Shown: positions 26,151 through 35,727, numbered from the stretch's first letter. The stretch is DNA of 64,000 nt from Nostoc sp. CENA543 (GCF_002896875.1 NZ_CP023278.1:682001-746000), one strand, 5' to 3'. Notes: generated from the letters alone by a model not told the origin. Translations and numbers: made by a program.

Positions 26151-27679
26151 TCACCACCAGAACCAAATTTCCACCCATCTATTAACCGATGCCAGTAATA
26201 TTGTTGTGGAGTTGGTAAATTTTTCACCGCAGGTTCTATGATGGGAGTGATGGCATTTAAGGCAGAGTAAATACCTAAATTGCTGTAATGTAACATCCAA
26301 TCTAATAGGTTAATTAAACCTACCTGCGGCATAATTTTTGCTACTAATACCGGATGATGAATTGCTGTTCTGGCTAAGGTTTGTGTCAGGGCAGAAAACT
26401 GGACTATATCTTGTAAAAATGGTTTGAGAATCGGCATCCCTAATTGTTGCATTTCTTGGAATACTGCCGATAGTAACTGGTTAATTTGTGTGGGTGGAAT
26501 TGTTTGATTTACACCCACACTCATGGCTTTTTGGAATAACCAAGTCACACTCAAACTCGGTTGATATGGTTGCAATTGAGACAAGGCTTTAGCTGAAAGT
26601 TGCTCAGTTTGTAGTGCTTCTGCAATACCAATTGTTAATCGCTGCAAATGTCGTACCATTGCACCAAAACCACCAAAACTTAAGGGTGATTGACTACCGC
26701 TACTATCTCCCACAGGTAAAATTCGCTGCCAAGGAGTATGTAAGGGACTTTGGCGATAACTGGGAAAAAAACCAAACAAGGCGCGTTGAAATTGGAGTTG
26801 CTGCAATTCTCTGCCTTGATATTCTGGTAATAATCGCAGATATTCTTCAAACAACACCTCTAAAGTTAACCGTTGGGGATGAGCATCCAAGTAGGTAAAT
26901 AGATAAGTTGTTCTCCCATCTCTAGCGGGGAAAGCTTCCCAAAAATATTGACATTGATTCTGTAAAGAAGTGAAGGAGAGGATTAAATCTCCTGAGTTGT
27001 TTTCTGGGAAACCTTGAGCGCAACTTCCCACTACTAAACATAAAGCATCGGGTTTTTTTCCTTGGCGCGCTTGTTTTGTTATGGGAGAAAAATGTCCCAT
27101 TGCATCGAGTAATAATTTACCTTTGTATTGACTGTTAACTATTACCCCGTCTGGATGCACTGCGACTGTGTTAAATGGTGTATTTTCTAACAGTTCTCCG
27201 CCGGCTGCCAGAAATTTACTTTTGAGTGTGGCTAATAAATAAACGGGATCTATGCCAATATTTAAAACATTTTCTACCCAGATTTCTCCACCATCTTGAA
27301 ATTTTACCCTAGCGGGATTGTATTCTGTAGCGATCGCCTCTGCTAATTCTTCGGCTGTGAGTAAATTCAACTCTACAAATACTTCCAACTCTTGGCGGGA
27401 AATATTCCACTCCTGTTCCCTTCCCCGCAAAATCCCTCGTTCGAGCAACGCCACTTTCAGTCCCCGCACCGCTAAAGCGCAACCAATTAAAATCCCTAAA
27501 GTCCCACCACAAATAATCACATCCCAGTCTACAGCACCTAATAACTGTTGACTTTCTGTCACTACTGTGGGTGTCGGTGTAGTGTTTTCTCTAATCGATT
27601 TGAGGATTTGATCAGCACGACGTAAACCGCCTAAAACATCCCCCGGTAGATGCGAGAGAATTTCTTCAGTGAGGGACAT
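26135..27679 (-). CDS. cruP: CruP-like lycopene cyclase family flavoprotein
   Basis: A 514-residue FAD-dependent protein. The dinucleotide-binding motif is VIICGGTLGILIGCALAVRG at about 54-73. The segment EWNISRQELEVFVELNLLT, NPARVKF and the later LPVGDSSGSQSPLSFGGFG are typical of the CruA/CruP family. CruA is a lycopene cyclase of green sulfur bacteria and some cyanobacteria. CruP is its universal paralogue in cyanobacteria and plants, linked in plants to limiting carotenoid epoxide accumulation under oxidative stress. Length favours CruP over the longer CruA. Direct cyclase activity is uncertain. The gene stands alone, convergent with the SDR. Confidence 0.72.
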   Translation of the reverse strand: MSLTEEILSHLPGDVLGGLRRADQILKSIRENTTPTPTVVTESQQLLGAVDWDVIICGGTLGILIGCALAVRGLKVALLERGILRGREQEWNISRQELEVFVELNLLTAEELAEAIATEYNPARVKFQDGGEIWVENVLNIGIDPVYLLATLKSKFLAAGGELLENTPFNTVAVHPDGVIVNSQYKGKLLLDAMGHFSPITKQARQGKKPDALCLVVGSCAQGFPENNSGDLILSFTSLQNQCQYFWEAFPARDGRTTYLFTYLDAHPQRLTLEVLFEEYLRLLPEYQGRELQQLQFQRALFGFFPSYRQSPLHTPWQRILPVGDSSGSQSPLSFGGFGAMVRHLQRLTIGIAEALQTEQLSAKALSQLQPYQPSLSVTWLFQKAMSVGVNQTIPPTQINQLLSAVFQEMQQLGMPILKPFLQDIVQFSALTQTLARTAIHHPVLVAKIMPQVGLINLLDWMLHYSNLGIYSALNAITPIIEPAVKNLPTPQQYYWHRLIDGWKFGSGGDYVLR

Positions 27680-28369
27680 AAAGATTCACCCTAGTTAATC
27701 AAGATTTGTAGTTAGAACTTCACTCATCTCTACGAGACAGCTACAGGTTTACGTCAGCGTTTCGCAGGGAATAAATGAGGATGTATGGCAACTATTTTAC
27801 ATTAGTTAATCTATTCCAGAAGGAAGAGAAATAGGAAAACTAGGAATTATAGCGATTCCCAGTTAAGTGAGATACAGATAATATTTTGAAACGCAGAGGA
27901 GCGCGGAGTAAAGCGCAGAGTTACGCAGAGATTTGTATCTCAGCAGATTAGGAAACGCTATATCATGTTTTGAGTGACGTATTAATGTTGACCATCAGAA
28001 ATAATATTATCAGTGTCTACATCATTGAGAATGATTAGTTAGCTAATGGATAGAATTTTGTGTTTATGAGATTACATAATTAGCTTTTTGTCCATCATAA
28101 ACAGAAATATTTTTTCTGTTTCTCAATATCTATTATGTAAAAAAATGGTTATCAAAATATTGTTTATCATGATGAATAATTTCTCTAAATCCGGAAATTA
28201 ATTACAAAATCTGTCTCAAGAAAGATTATTGATTTTTAAATTGCTGAATGCAAATATTTACTATATGATGATCGGTGTCGTTCAATCCATCAATAAAATA
28301 ATAGATTCGATTTCAGAGAATTAGACAGCATCACCGTTTCAAGAATCCTCTGAATAGTGAGAATTTTTC
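27680..28369. other. 690-base intergenic region without a recognised gene
   Basis: AT-rich spacer between the divergent CruP and GT4 genes. It contains a dispersed acgcagag-type repeat (about 27890-27935) and no open frame with a family signature. Promoters for both flanking genes should be here, most likely near 28300-28369 for the polysaccharide locus; I found no clear -35/-10 pair. Confidence 0.6.
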
Positions 28370-29668
28370 ATGAAAATTGCTTTTATAGTCGGTAGTTTTC
28401 CTGTAATTTCAGAAACTTTTATTATCAATCAAATCGTTGGATTGATGGAAAGGGGAAATACAGTAGATATTTATGGTGTAGAGAATGGCAGTGTAAATGA
28501 TACAGCTAAAGTACATCCAGATGTAGAAAAATATCAACTGCGTCAGTTCACTCACAATCAACCAAGCATACCTGAAAACTACTTATGGCGGTTGCTCAAA
28601 GCCATCTGGTTAATCATAATCAATTTTCACAAATCTCCATTAGTGATTCTGCGATCGCTCAATTTTTTGCAATATGGAAAATTAGCTGCTTCCCTACGAT
28701 TACTATATTTAACAGTACGCCTTTTAGAGTCTCCCAGCTACGATATTATTCACTGTCAATTCGGCACATTTGCTTTAATAGCGATGATGTTGCGTGATAT
28801 CGGCGCAATCAAAGGCAAATTAATTACTTCATTTCGAGGCTACGATATTAGCTTATTTGTTCAGCAAAATGGAGAAGATGTTTATAATTCTCTCTTTGCT
28901 CAAGGTGATTTTTTTCTGACTAATTGTGAATTTTTTCGCCAAAGAGCCATCAAACTTGGTTGTGACCCCCAAAAAATCGTCGTGCATGGTTCAGGAATAG
29001 ATTGTAGTCGCTTTCCCTTAAAATTGAGATATCCTCATGCAGACGGAAAAATCCGTATCGCGACAACCGGCCGCCTCATTGAAAAAAAAGGTGTAGAATA
29101 CGGGATTTTGGCGATTGCTCAAGTTAGTAAAATTTATCCCAACATTGAATATAACATCATCGGTGATGGCGAATTAAAAGCCAATTTACAGCAACTCATA
29201 GATTCATTGCAAATTGCTGACCAAGTGAAAATATTAGGATGGAAAACCCAACCAGAAATTATTGAAATTTTAAATCACACTGATATTTTTATCGCTCCCA
29301 GTGTGACTGCAAAAGATGGAAATCAAGATGCACCGGTTAATACTTTAAAAGAAGCAATGTTAATGGGTTTACCTGTCATTGCTACCACTCACGGCGGGAT
29401 TCCTGAATTAGTCAAAGATGGGATTTCTGGTTTTTTAGTTCCAGAAAGAGATGCTCAAGCTATTGCTGAAAAATTAATTTACCTAATTGAGTATCCAGAA
29501 ATTTGGACAGCAATGGGACAGGCCGGTCGTGCTGATGTGGAAAAAAACTACGATATCCACAAGCTAAATGATGAACTAGTAAGAATTTATCGCCAAGTTA
29601 TCAGCAATGATTTGTCAACGCAACAGTTGGGTTTAGTGGTGAGTGCTGAGTCAATACAGTGCAGTTAG
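28370..29668 (+). CDS. GT4 family glycosyltransferase (WcaL/colanic-acid type)
   Basis: A 432-residue GT-B glycosyltransferase. The N-terminal lobe starts MKIAFIVGSFPVISETFI, the donor-side lobe has ATTGRLIEKKGVEYGI, and the retaining GT4 EX7E motif is present in the NTLKEAMLMGLPVIATTHGG region. The FPVISETFI start is typical of WcaL/AmsK-like transferases of exopolysaccharide clusters. It opens a plus-strand run of polysaccharide genes. The last residues overlap the start of an STRR-like tract. The sugar and acceptor are unknown. Confidence 0.87.
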   Translation: MKIAFIVGSFPVISETFIINQIVGLMERGNTVDIYGVENGSVNDTAKVHPDVEKYQLRQFTHNQPSIPENYLWRLLKAIWLIIINFHKSPLVILRSLNFLQYGKLAASLRLLYLTVRLLESPSYDIIHCQFGTFALIAMMLRDIGAIKGKLITSFRGYDISLFVQQNGEDVYNSLFAQGDFFLTNCEFFRQRAIKLGCDPQKIVVHGSGIDCSRFPLKLRYPHADGKIRIATTGRLIEKKGVEYGILAIAQVSKIYPNIEYNIIGDGELKANLQQLIDSLQIADQVKILGWKTQPEIIEILNHTDIFIAPSVTAKDGNQDAPVNTLKEAMLMGLPVIATTHGGIPELVKDGISGFLVPERDAQAIAEKLIYLIEYPEIWTAMGQAGRADVEKNYDIHKLNDELVRIYRQVISNDLSTQQLGLVVSAESIQCS

Positions 29669-29673
29669 AAAAT

Positions 29674-29729
29674 AGTTTGTAGTGAGGACTTTAGTCCTCA
29701 TCTAAGGACTGAAGTCCTTACTACGAACT
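29674..29729. repeat. Dispersed palindromic element (copy 2)
   Basis: A near-perfect inverted repeat with arms agtttgtagtgaggac and gtccttactacgaactt, the same family as 9548-9603. It lies six bases after the GT4 stop, where its RNA hairpin could attenuate or terminate transcription toward the next glycosyltransferase. Confidence 0.8.
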
Positions 29730-29861
29730 TTTCCTTACTTCACAGACCCCAAATTTTAGCCTTCACTGAACCGTACTGAGTGCTGAGTTGTAAGTGCTAA
29801 AAAATTCTACCCTGTCCTCCTTGTCTACCTTCTAATTCCCAGTCCCCAGTCCCCAATCAAT

Positions 29862-30875
29862 ATGATCAAATCATCAAAAAATCCCGATATCACTATTATC
29901 GTCTCCCCTAGAGAACGTTTTAGCTGCACCATTGAATCTTTAGAAAGCATTTACGAACATACCGATTATCCCTTTGAATTAATCTATATAGATGGCGGTT
30001 CTCCACGGCACATCAAAGAATATCTAGCCACACAAGCACAACAAAAGCAATTCCAACTGATTCGCACAGATCATTATCTTTCCCCCAACCATGCGCGCAA
30101 CCTGGGTTTGCGTCATGTTACTAGTAAGTATGTTGTATTCATCGATAATGATGTTGTAGTTACCCCTGGCTGGCTTAAGCCTTTGATTGAATGTGCAGAA
30201 TCAACTGGTGCAACTATAGTTAGTCCTCTGATTTGTCAGGGTACACCTCTGCATACAGAAGTACATTGTGCAGGCGGAGAAACCGGAATTAAGGTGGAGG
30301 CTAAAGGCGAAACCACCAGACGGCGTATGATTGAAAAGATTTATAAACAAGGTCGTCAAGTTGCAGATGTGCGTCCTCAATTACAACGCCAACAAACTGG
30401 ACTCGCAGAATTTCACTGCATGATGGTACGCACAGAGATATTCCAAAAAATTGGCTTGCTAGATGAAGGACTACTCAACACCAAAGAACACGTAGACTTG
30501 TGTATTTTGGTAACTGAAACTGGCGGGACAATTTACCTCGAACCAGAATCACTGATGACTTATGTTACAGGTAAACCCTTAGAAGCGTCAGACATCCATT
30601 ACTATATGCTGCGCTGGAGTGATGCTTGGGAACTAGCCAGCCTCCAACGCCTACGGGAAAAGTGGAATCTCACCGAAGACGAATACTTCCAAAACAAATA
30701 CAAACGCTTGGGATGGCGGCGAAACATGGCTATTATCAATCCCCTAGTGGGTAAGTTGCCTGTTGGTCAATTTGGTTCAAGAGTAGTCAGGAAAATTTTA
30801 CGCATCTTAGATAAAGTTGCTAACCGCTACATCACCAAACGTTACGCAGCATTACAAAACAGTAGTTTGAGTTAG
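29862..30875 (+). CDS. GT2 family glycosyltransferase
   Basis: A 337-residue GT-A glycosyltransferase. Residues 5-40 hold the nucleotide-binding strand (ITIIVSPRERFSCTIESLE), followed by the metal-binding DxD equivalent in VVFIDNDVVVTPGWL, then HARNLGL. The middle carries a GLLDEGLLNTKEHVDLC acceptor-side motif resembling the ED-helix of rhamnosyl-type GT2 enzymes. Cytoplasmic and membrane-associated in function. It belongs to the polysaccharide cluster but is separated from its neighbours by 190 and 360 bases. Confidence 0.85.
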   Translation: MIKSSKNPDITIIVSPRERFSCTIESLESIYEHTDYPFELIYIDGGSPRHIKEYLATQAQQKQFQLIRTDHYLSPNHARNLGLRHVTSKYVVFIDNDVVVTPGWLKPLIECAESTGATIVSPLICQGTPLHTEVHCAGGETGIKVEAKGETTRRRMIEKIYKQGRQVADVRPQLQRQQTGLAEFHCMMVRTEIFQKIGLLDEGLLNTKEHVDLCILVTETGGTIYLEPESLMTYVTGKPLEASDIHYYMLRWSDAWELASLQRLREKWNLTEDEYFQNKYKRLGWRRNMAIINPLVGKLPVGQFGSRVVRKILRILDKVANRYITKRYAALQNSSLS

Positions 30876-30913
30876 TAAACACAATTTTTATTACCTTATC
30901 ACGCATCTTTTTG

Positions 30914-31161
30914 ATCCCCCCTAATGGCAGGGCTGTTTCACTCCCTAAAATGCGTAAAATTGCAAGATTCAAAGAGATAAAAATTAAGCATAAGCCCACA
31001 ACTTTAATCAAAAATCTTTGCGCCTTCAACTCAAAATATGTAATTTTCCTTTGCGTCTACCCTTCGGGAACGGCTTCGCCGAATGCGCCTTTGCGTGAGA
31101 TTATCCTCTCGACAAATCTCCAACACAAGCGAATGAAACAGCCCTGCTTTTTAAGGGGGAT
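30914..31161. mobile_element. MITE-like element with 27-28 bp terminal inverted repeats
   Basis: The left end begins ATCCCCCCTAATGG and carries GCAGGGCTGTTTCA; the right end is its inverse, TGAAACAGCCCTGC followed by AAGGGGGAT. The inner 14 bases are a perfect inverted match and the outer ATCCCCC also matches. The 248-base element has no transposase frame; its interior includes a dispersed Nostoc palindrome (cccttcgggaacggcttcgccgaatg). It fills most of the 361-base gap before wzm. No target duplication was obvious. Confidence 0.65.
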
Positions 31162-31236
31162 TTAGGGGAGCAAACCACATTCTGCACCCAGATATGTTGA
31201 CACCTTAACCCCATTCCTCAATGTAGGTGAAAAACT

Positions 31237-32109
31237 TTGAAACGACAAAACAAACAAAGTTCTCAGCTACCACAGAGTATCTATACACCTGAAAGTCTGC
31301 TGAGACATCCTCTAATATTACTGCGACAAATGTGGCGAGACTTGTTAGCGTCTCGTGAATTAGCTTGGCGGTTGATGGTGCGGGATATTAGCGCGCAATA
31401 TCGACAATCGTTTTTAGGTATTGCTTGGGCTTTTTTACCGCCAATTGTCTTAGCTGCTAGCTTTACTTTAGCTAATACAGCCAAAGTTATTAATGTAGGC
31501 GCGACTGATTTACCCTATCCCGCTTATGTCATGTTCAGCACTGCATTATGGCAAACTTTTGTGGAAGCTTTAAATGCTCCAGTGCAGGCGGTGACAGTTG
31601 CAAAACCCATGTTAGCCAGGGTAAATTTCCCACGGGAAGCGTTAATTTTAGCAAAAATTGGGGAAGTATTTTTTAATTTCGCCATCAAGTTAATTTTAAT
31701 TATTGGATTGTTTATTTGGTTTCACATTCCTGTCAGTTGGACGGTAATTTTAACGCCAGTCCCGTTAATTCATTTAGTTTTACTAGGAACATTTATTGGG
31801 ATTTTATTAGCTCCCTTGGGAGTGTTATATCAAGATGTTTCTAAAGGTTTAACTTTGGTGACGGGGTTTTGGTTATTCCTCACACCTGTAATTTATCCTG
31901 TCCCAACAGAAGGAACATTTGGTTTATTAGTTAGGCTAAATCCTGTCACACCTTTATTAGTCACAGTGCGAGAATTAGCTACTACAGGTGTGGTTTCAGA
32001 ACCGTTAGGTTTTTGGTTAGTAAGTACCGTAACTTTTATCGGTTTACTACTAACTTGGGTAGTGTTCCGCTTGGCTATGCCATTTGTGGTTGAGAGAGTA
32101 AGTTCTTAA
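31237..32109 (+). CDS. wzm: Polysaccharide ABC exporter permease (Wzm/KpsM type)
   Basis: A 290-residue ABC-2 permease with a cytoplasmic N-terminus (LLRQMWRDLLASRELAWRLMVRDISAQYRQSFLGIAWAF) typical of Wzm/TagG and six membrane helices. It starts at TTG (31237) after AGGTGA seven bases upstream; no in-frame ATG precedes it. It is followed after two bases by the Wzt ATPase, so the pair is translated together. It exports a lipid-linked glycan across the plasma membrane, probably an O-antigen or capsule-like polymer. Confidence 0.88.
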   Translation: MKRQNKQSSQLPQSIYTPESLLRHPLILLRQMWRDLLASRELAWRLMVRDISAQYRQSFLGIAWAFLPPIVLAASFTLANTAKVINVGATDLPYPAYVMFSTALWQTFVEALNAPVQAVTVAKPMLARVNFPREALILAKIGEVFFNFAIKLILIIGLFIWFHIPVSWTVILTPVPLIHLVLLGTFIGILLAPLGVLYQDVSKGLTLVTGFWLFLTPVIYPVPTEGTFGLLVRLNPVTPLLVTVRELATTGVVSEPLGFWLVSTVTFIGLLLTWVVFRLAMPFVVERVSS

Positions 32110-32111
32110 TA

Positions 32112-33389
32112 ATGACTAATTTAATAGAACAAAAAATTCCTGTGCAGCATCAAGATGCTGATGTGTTGATTTCAGTTGATCAAGTTTCTAAAAAGTTCTG
32201 TCGCAATTTAAAGCGATCGCTCTTTTATGGTGTACAAGATATTGCCACTGAATTATTAGGCGGCAATCGTAAAAGCGACACTTTACGCCCGCAAGAATTT
32301 TGGGCAATTAAAGATGTGAGTTTTCAACTCAAACGCGGCGAAGCTTTAGGTTTAGTCGGTTCAAATGGTGCTGGTAAAAGTACATTACTCCGCATGATTA
32401 GCGGTTTAATTAAACCTGATACTGGCTGTATAAAAGTCAAAGGCAGAGTAGCACCTTTAATTGCTTTAGGTGCAGGGTTTAATCCTATCCTCACCGGTAG
32501 AGAAAATATTTATGCTAATATGGCAATTCTTGGTTTATCTACTCAACAAATTGCCGAAAGATTTCAAGATGTCATCGATTTTTCGGAAATTGGCAATGCT
32601 ATTGACGCGCCCGTCCAAAGCTATAGTTCGGGGATGGCGGCGCGATTGGGTTTTGCTTGTGCAGTTCATGTAGAACCAGATATTTTACTAATTGATGAAG
32701 TGCTAGCGGTGGGTGATATTAAATTTAAAATGAAGTGTCACCGCAAGTTGGCACAACTGCGCGAAAAAGGCACAGCTTTTATTTTAGTTTCCCATAATTC
32801 CCATAGCATTCTCAATGTTTGTGATGCTTCGATTTATTTATCTAAGGGTCAATTAATTGCGTCTGGGGAGACGGAAGCGGTAATTCGGAAATATGAAGAA
32901 GATTTATGTTTAAGTGGTACAGAAATAGCATTAGGAAAATTAGTTTTACCTGAAAAGCCAGCAACAGCAAGTTTAGGCTTAGATATTACCTCTGTGTTTT
33001 TTAGAGATGAGCAAGGTAATTTACTAGATGCACCGCTTTCTGGTGAACCTGCTTATTTATGTGTGGAATGTAAATCTTATCAAAAAATCGACCAAGCTAA
33101 TTTAGGTGTTTTAGTCACAGCTTTATCTGGAGAAAATGGGCTGGTTCAGTATATTACATCTAACTGCGATCGCGAAGATTTAACTATTCTCCCTGGACAA
33201 TCAGAAATTCAAATGTATATGCCATACTGCTCCTTTGTTCCTGGTGTATACAGTGCCAAAATTTATATTAGAAGAGGCGTACAATCTTTCGATATTGTGG
33301 AATCTTTTAGATTTACAGTTAAGAGCAACAAAACTATTAGTAGATGTTTATTTTATCAACCCCGCACATGGCAAGTTATTCATCAATAA
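32112..33389 (+). CDS. wzt: Polysaccharide ABC exporter ATPase with C-terminal carbohydrate-binding domain (Wzt type)
   Basis: A 425-residue protein. The N-terminal 250 residues are an ABC ATPase: Walker A GSNGAGKST, signature YSSGMAARLGFACAV, Walker B ILLIDEVLAVGD, switch LVSHNSHSI. The last 150 residues (SLGLDITSVFFRDEQGNLL ... FVPGVYSAKIYI) are a beta-sandwich Wzt_C domain, which in E. coli O9a binds the modified chain end and gates export. Its presence implies a glycan with a defined terminating group. It is coupled to wzm and followed 15 bases later by a GT2 gene. Confidence 0.9.
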   Translation: MTNLIEQKIPVQHQDADVLISVDQVSKKFCRNLKRSLFYGVQDIATELLGGNRKSDTLRPQEFWAIKDVSFQLKRGEALGLVGSNGAGKSTLLRMISGLIKPDTGCIKVKGRVAPLIALGAGFNPILTGRENIYANMAILGLSTQQIAERFQDVIDFSEIGNAIDAPVQSYSSGMAARLGFACAVHVEPDILLIDEVLAVGDIKFKMKCHRKLAQLREKGTAFILVSHNSHSILNVCDASIYLSKGQLIASGETEAVIRKYEEDLCLSGTEIALGKLVLPEKPATASLGLDITSVFFRDEQGNLLDAPLSGEPAYLCVECKSYQKIDQANLGVLVTALSGENGLVQYITSNCDREDLTILPGQSEIQMYMPYCSFVPGVYSAKIYIRRGVQSFDIVESFRFTVKSNKTISRCLFYQPRTWQVIHQ

Positions 33390-33404
33390 ATATAGGTATT
33401 ACAG

Positions 33405-34298
33405 ATGAATAAACCTCTACTAAGCATAATTATTCCTACTCACAACCGACCCCATTTAGTAACTCAGGCTGTGCAGAGTGCGCTTGAGCAAACTATGGAT
33501 GATTTTGAGGTCATTGTGGTAGATGATGCTTCCACACAGCCAATAGATTTACCTTCCCACCCCAAGTTGCGAGTAATTCGCCTATCACAACCGCATGGTG
33601 GTGCGGGAACGCGTAATGTTGGACTAGCAGCAGCTATTGGTCGTTGGGTAACATTTCTTGATGATGACGATCGCCTGCTGCCCCACATGGCAGAATTATC
33701 ATTAAAGGCGTTATCTTCAACTACTCTCAGCGCACCTGTGGCGGTAATTTCCGGCTTAGAAGAAGTCAACCCCCAAGGTGAGGTTTTAGGAATGCGTTTA
33801 CCCCCGCTACTGCGTCCACGCGGCGCGCATTTTTTCCTTGAAGAACTCGAAGCAGGTAAATCATATAATACCAAGCAAACCCTCGTAGTTGAGCGTGAAG
33901 TGCTGCAAAAAATTGGGGGTTGGGATAATCATATGCGATCGCGCGTTCACTCAGAACTATTTCTTAGACTCAACCCAGTTTGCTCAATTATTGGTCTTCC
34001 CATCATTACCTACCAGTTATACAACCATCAAGGGCAAAGAGTTTCACGTAATCCCCAACTGCGTCAAGAAAGCTTTATTCGCCTAGTTGAGAAACATCAA
34101 AAACTGTTCCAAGCCCATCCCCAAACCTTTGCGAAATTCGTCTATGAACACGCTCGTAAATGTTACGAAATTGGACTAAAACGCGAAGCATTTTCTAATT
34201 TATGCTGGGCAATGCAAATAGACCCACCACAAATATTTCCCCGTATTGCCGCAAAATTCTATCAATCGCGAATGAAATTATACAATTTTAGATTTTAG
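33405..34298 (+). CDS. GT2 family glycosyltransferase
   Basis: A 297-residue inverting GT-A enzyme: LLSIIIPTHNRPHLVTQAVQ at the N-terminus, FEVIVVDDAST, GTRNVGL, and the metal-binding VTFLDDDDRLLP. The acceptor-side half is short and has no membrane helix. It starts 15 bases after the wzt stop, so it is probably cotranscribed with the exporter and adds a sugar to the exported chain. Donor and acceptor unknown. Confidence 0.88.
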   Translation: MNKPLLSIIIPTHNRPHLVTQAVQSALEQTMDDFEVIVVDDASTQPIDLPSHPKLRVIRLSQPHGGAGTRNVGLAAAIGRWVTFLDDDDRLLPHMAELSLKALSSTTLSAPVAVISGLEEVNPQGEVLGMRLPPLLRPRGAHFFLEELEAGKSYNTKQTLVVEREVLQKIGGWDNHMRSRVHSELFLRLNPVCSIIGLPIITYQLYNHQGQRVSRNPQLRQESFIRLVEKHQKLFQAHPQTFAKFVYEHARKCYEIGLKREAFSNLCWAMQIDPPQIFPRIAAKFYQSRMKLYNFRF

Positions 34299-34386
34299 AT
34301 TTTGTAATGCTTTGATAGAGAGCTTTTAACAAACGAAATTTCCCTATTCCCCATTCCCCATTCCCTATTCCCTATTAAGGTTCAAT

Positions 34387-35349
34387 ATGCCCAAAAAAGC
34401 CTCTGTAATCATACCTTGTTTTAATGCTGAGAAGTGGTTGAAAGAAGCAATTGATAGCTGTTTACAACAAACTCATTCTAATTTAGAAATTATCGTCATT
34501 GATGATGGTTCTACAGATAATTCATTAGAAATAATTAAAAGCTATGATAAACAAATTATTTGGCGGAGTTATCCCCATCAAGGCGGAAATTATGCACGCA
34601 ATCGTGGCTTTGATTTAGCTCAAGGCGAATACATTCAATATTTAGATGCAGATGATTATATTTTGCCTGAGAAAATAGCAAGGCAGATAAACTTTTTAGA
34701 AACTACAGGCGCGGATGTTGTGTATGGTGATTGGAGACATCAGCGTCATTTACCTGATGGCAATGTTGTTTTAGAGAAGATAGAGATTTCGGGCAATCAA
34801 CCAGATATTTTAGCTGCTTTGTTGGCTAATTGGTGGGTGGCGTTAGCAGCTTTAATGTACACCAGAAAAGCAGTAGAAAATAGTGCTAGATGGGATGAAA
34901 ACCTTCCTGCTGCCCAAGATAGAGATTTTTTCCTCTCTGTTGTTATGAATGGAGCTAAAGTTGTTTATCAACCTGGTTGTCATGCTATTTACAGAAGGTA
35001 TGGTGCGGTAACTGTTTCTACTGCTTCTAAAGAACGTTGGTTAAAAAGTCATCATTTAGTATTGCAAAAAGTAGAACAGCAACTCTCACAAAAAAATCAG
35101 CTTTATCCTACTTATCGTCAGGCTTTAGCCACATCATATTTTGAGTTGGCGAGAGAAGCTTTATTTTTCGATTATTCCCAATATTTAATGTTTTTGGAAG
35201 CAGCATTAGTGATGTTTCCAGAATTTCAGGCTAATAGTAAAAGAAAATTCTACAGAATATTGCAAAATATTTTCGGCTTTCGGCAAGCGGAAAGAATTGC
35301 ATGTGGTATCTTGTTTGCTCAAAAGTTTGTTAGTTCCCGCTTTGCTTAG
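34387..35349 (+). CDS. GT2 family glycosyltransferase
   Basis: A 320-residue GT-A enzyme with ASVIIPCFNAEKWLKEAI, LEIIVIDDGSTDNSLE, NYARNRGF and the metal-binding YIQYLDADDYILPEK. The AAQDRDFFLSVV segment corresponds to the catalytic-base helix. An 88-base gap with ttccccattccc repeats separates it from the previous gene. It is the last recognised gene of the polysaccharide locus. Confidence 0.88.
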   Translation: MPKKASVIIPCFNAEKWLKEAIDSCLQQTHSNLEIIVIDDGSTDNSLEIIKSYDKQIIWRSYPHQGGNYARNRGFDLAQGEYIQYLDADDYILPEKIARQINFLETTGADVVYGDWRHQRHLPDGNVVLEKIEISGNQPDILAALLANWWVALAALMYTRKAVENSARWDENLPAAQDRDFFLSVVMNGAKVVYQPGCHAIYRRYGAVTVSTASKERWLKSHHLVLQKVEQQLSQKNQLYPTYRQALATSYFELAREALFFDYSQYLMFLEAALVMFPEFQANSKRKFYRILQNIFGFRQAERIACGILFAQKFVSSRFA

Positions 35350-35514
35350 ATGATGATGATTTAGCTTTTAAACTGGGTGGAAAAACTCTTTCCTTAGTTG
35401 TTTCTTCTGGTTATGGTCATGTGACGTTATTTTATTTGAAAGATGTATTTTGGCATCAGTTGTGGCAATGTGGATATAGATACAGACTCATAACCCACAA
35501 TGTAGGAAATACTG

Positions 35515-35691
35515 ATGAATCGTTCAAAAATAGTGGCAATTATTACGGGCGCGGTTTCTATTTTGTTAGCCCTTGCATACCTGATTGTCGTGCAAATCTT
35601 AGACTATCGTGATATGCAGCCCGCACCCATTGGTCAAATTAACCAACTATCAACAGTTGTCGGGTTACTCATGACATCTGCTTTTCATTAA
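35515..35691 (+). CDS. Small membrane protein, 58 residues
   Basis: An ATG-started frame of 58 codons ending TAA at 35689-35691. Residues 5-28 form one hydrophobic helix (KIVAIITGAVSILLALAYLI) after a short positive start (MNRSK), and the tail has a second weak hydrophobic stretch (LSTVVGLLM). I believe similar small proteins occur in other Nostocales but cannot check that here. There is no strong ribosome-binding site; the upstream region includes aaatactg. It stands alone, 166 bases after the GT2 gene. Function unknown. Confidence 0.6.
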   Translation: MNRSKIVAIITGAVSILLALAYLIVVQILDYRDMQPAPIGQINQLSTVVGLLMTSAFH

Positions 35692-35727
35692 TGCGCTGCT
35701 TCTTATTTCCTAGAGATGATGTTGTTC

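Noticed and set aside
35421-35612. 63-codon plus-strand frame overlapping the 58-residue gene
   Set aside because: No membrane or domain pattern, and it overlaps the better-supported small membrane protein in another frame.
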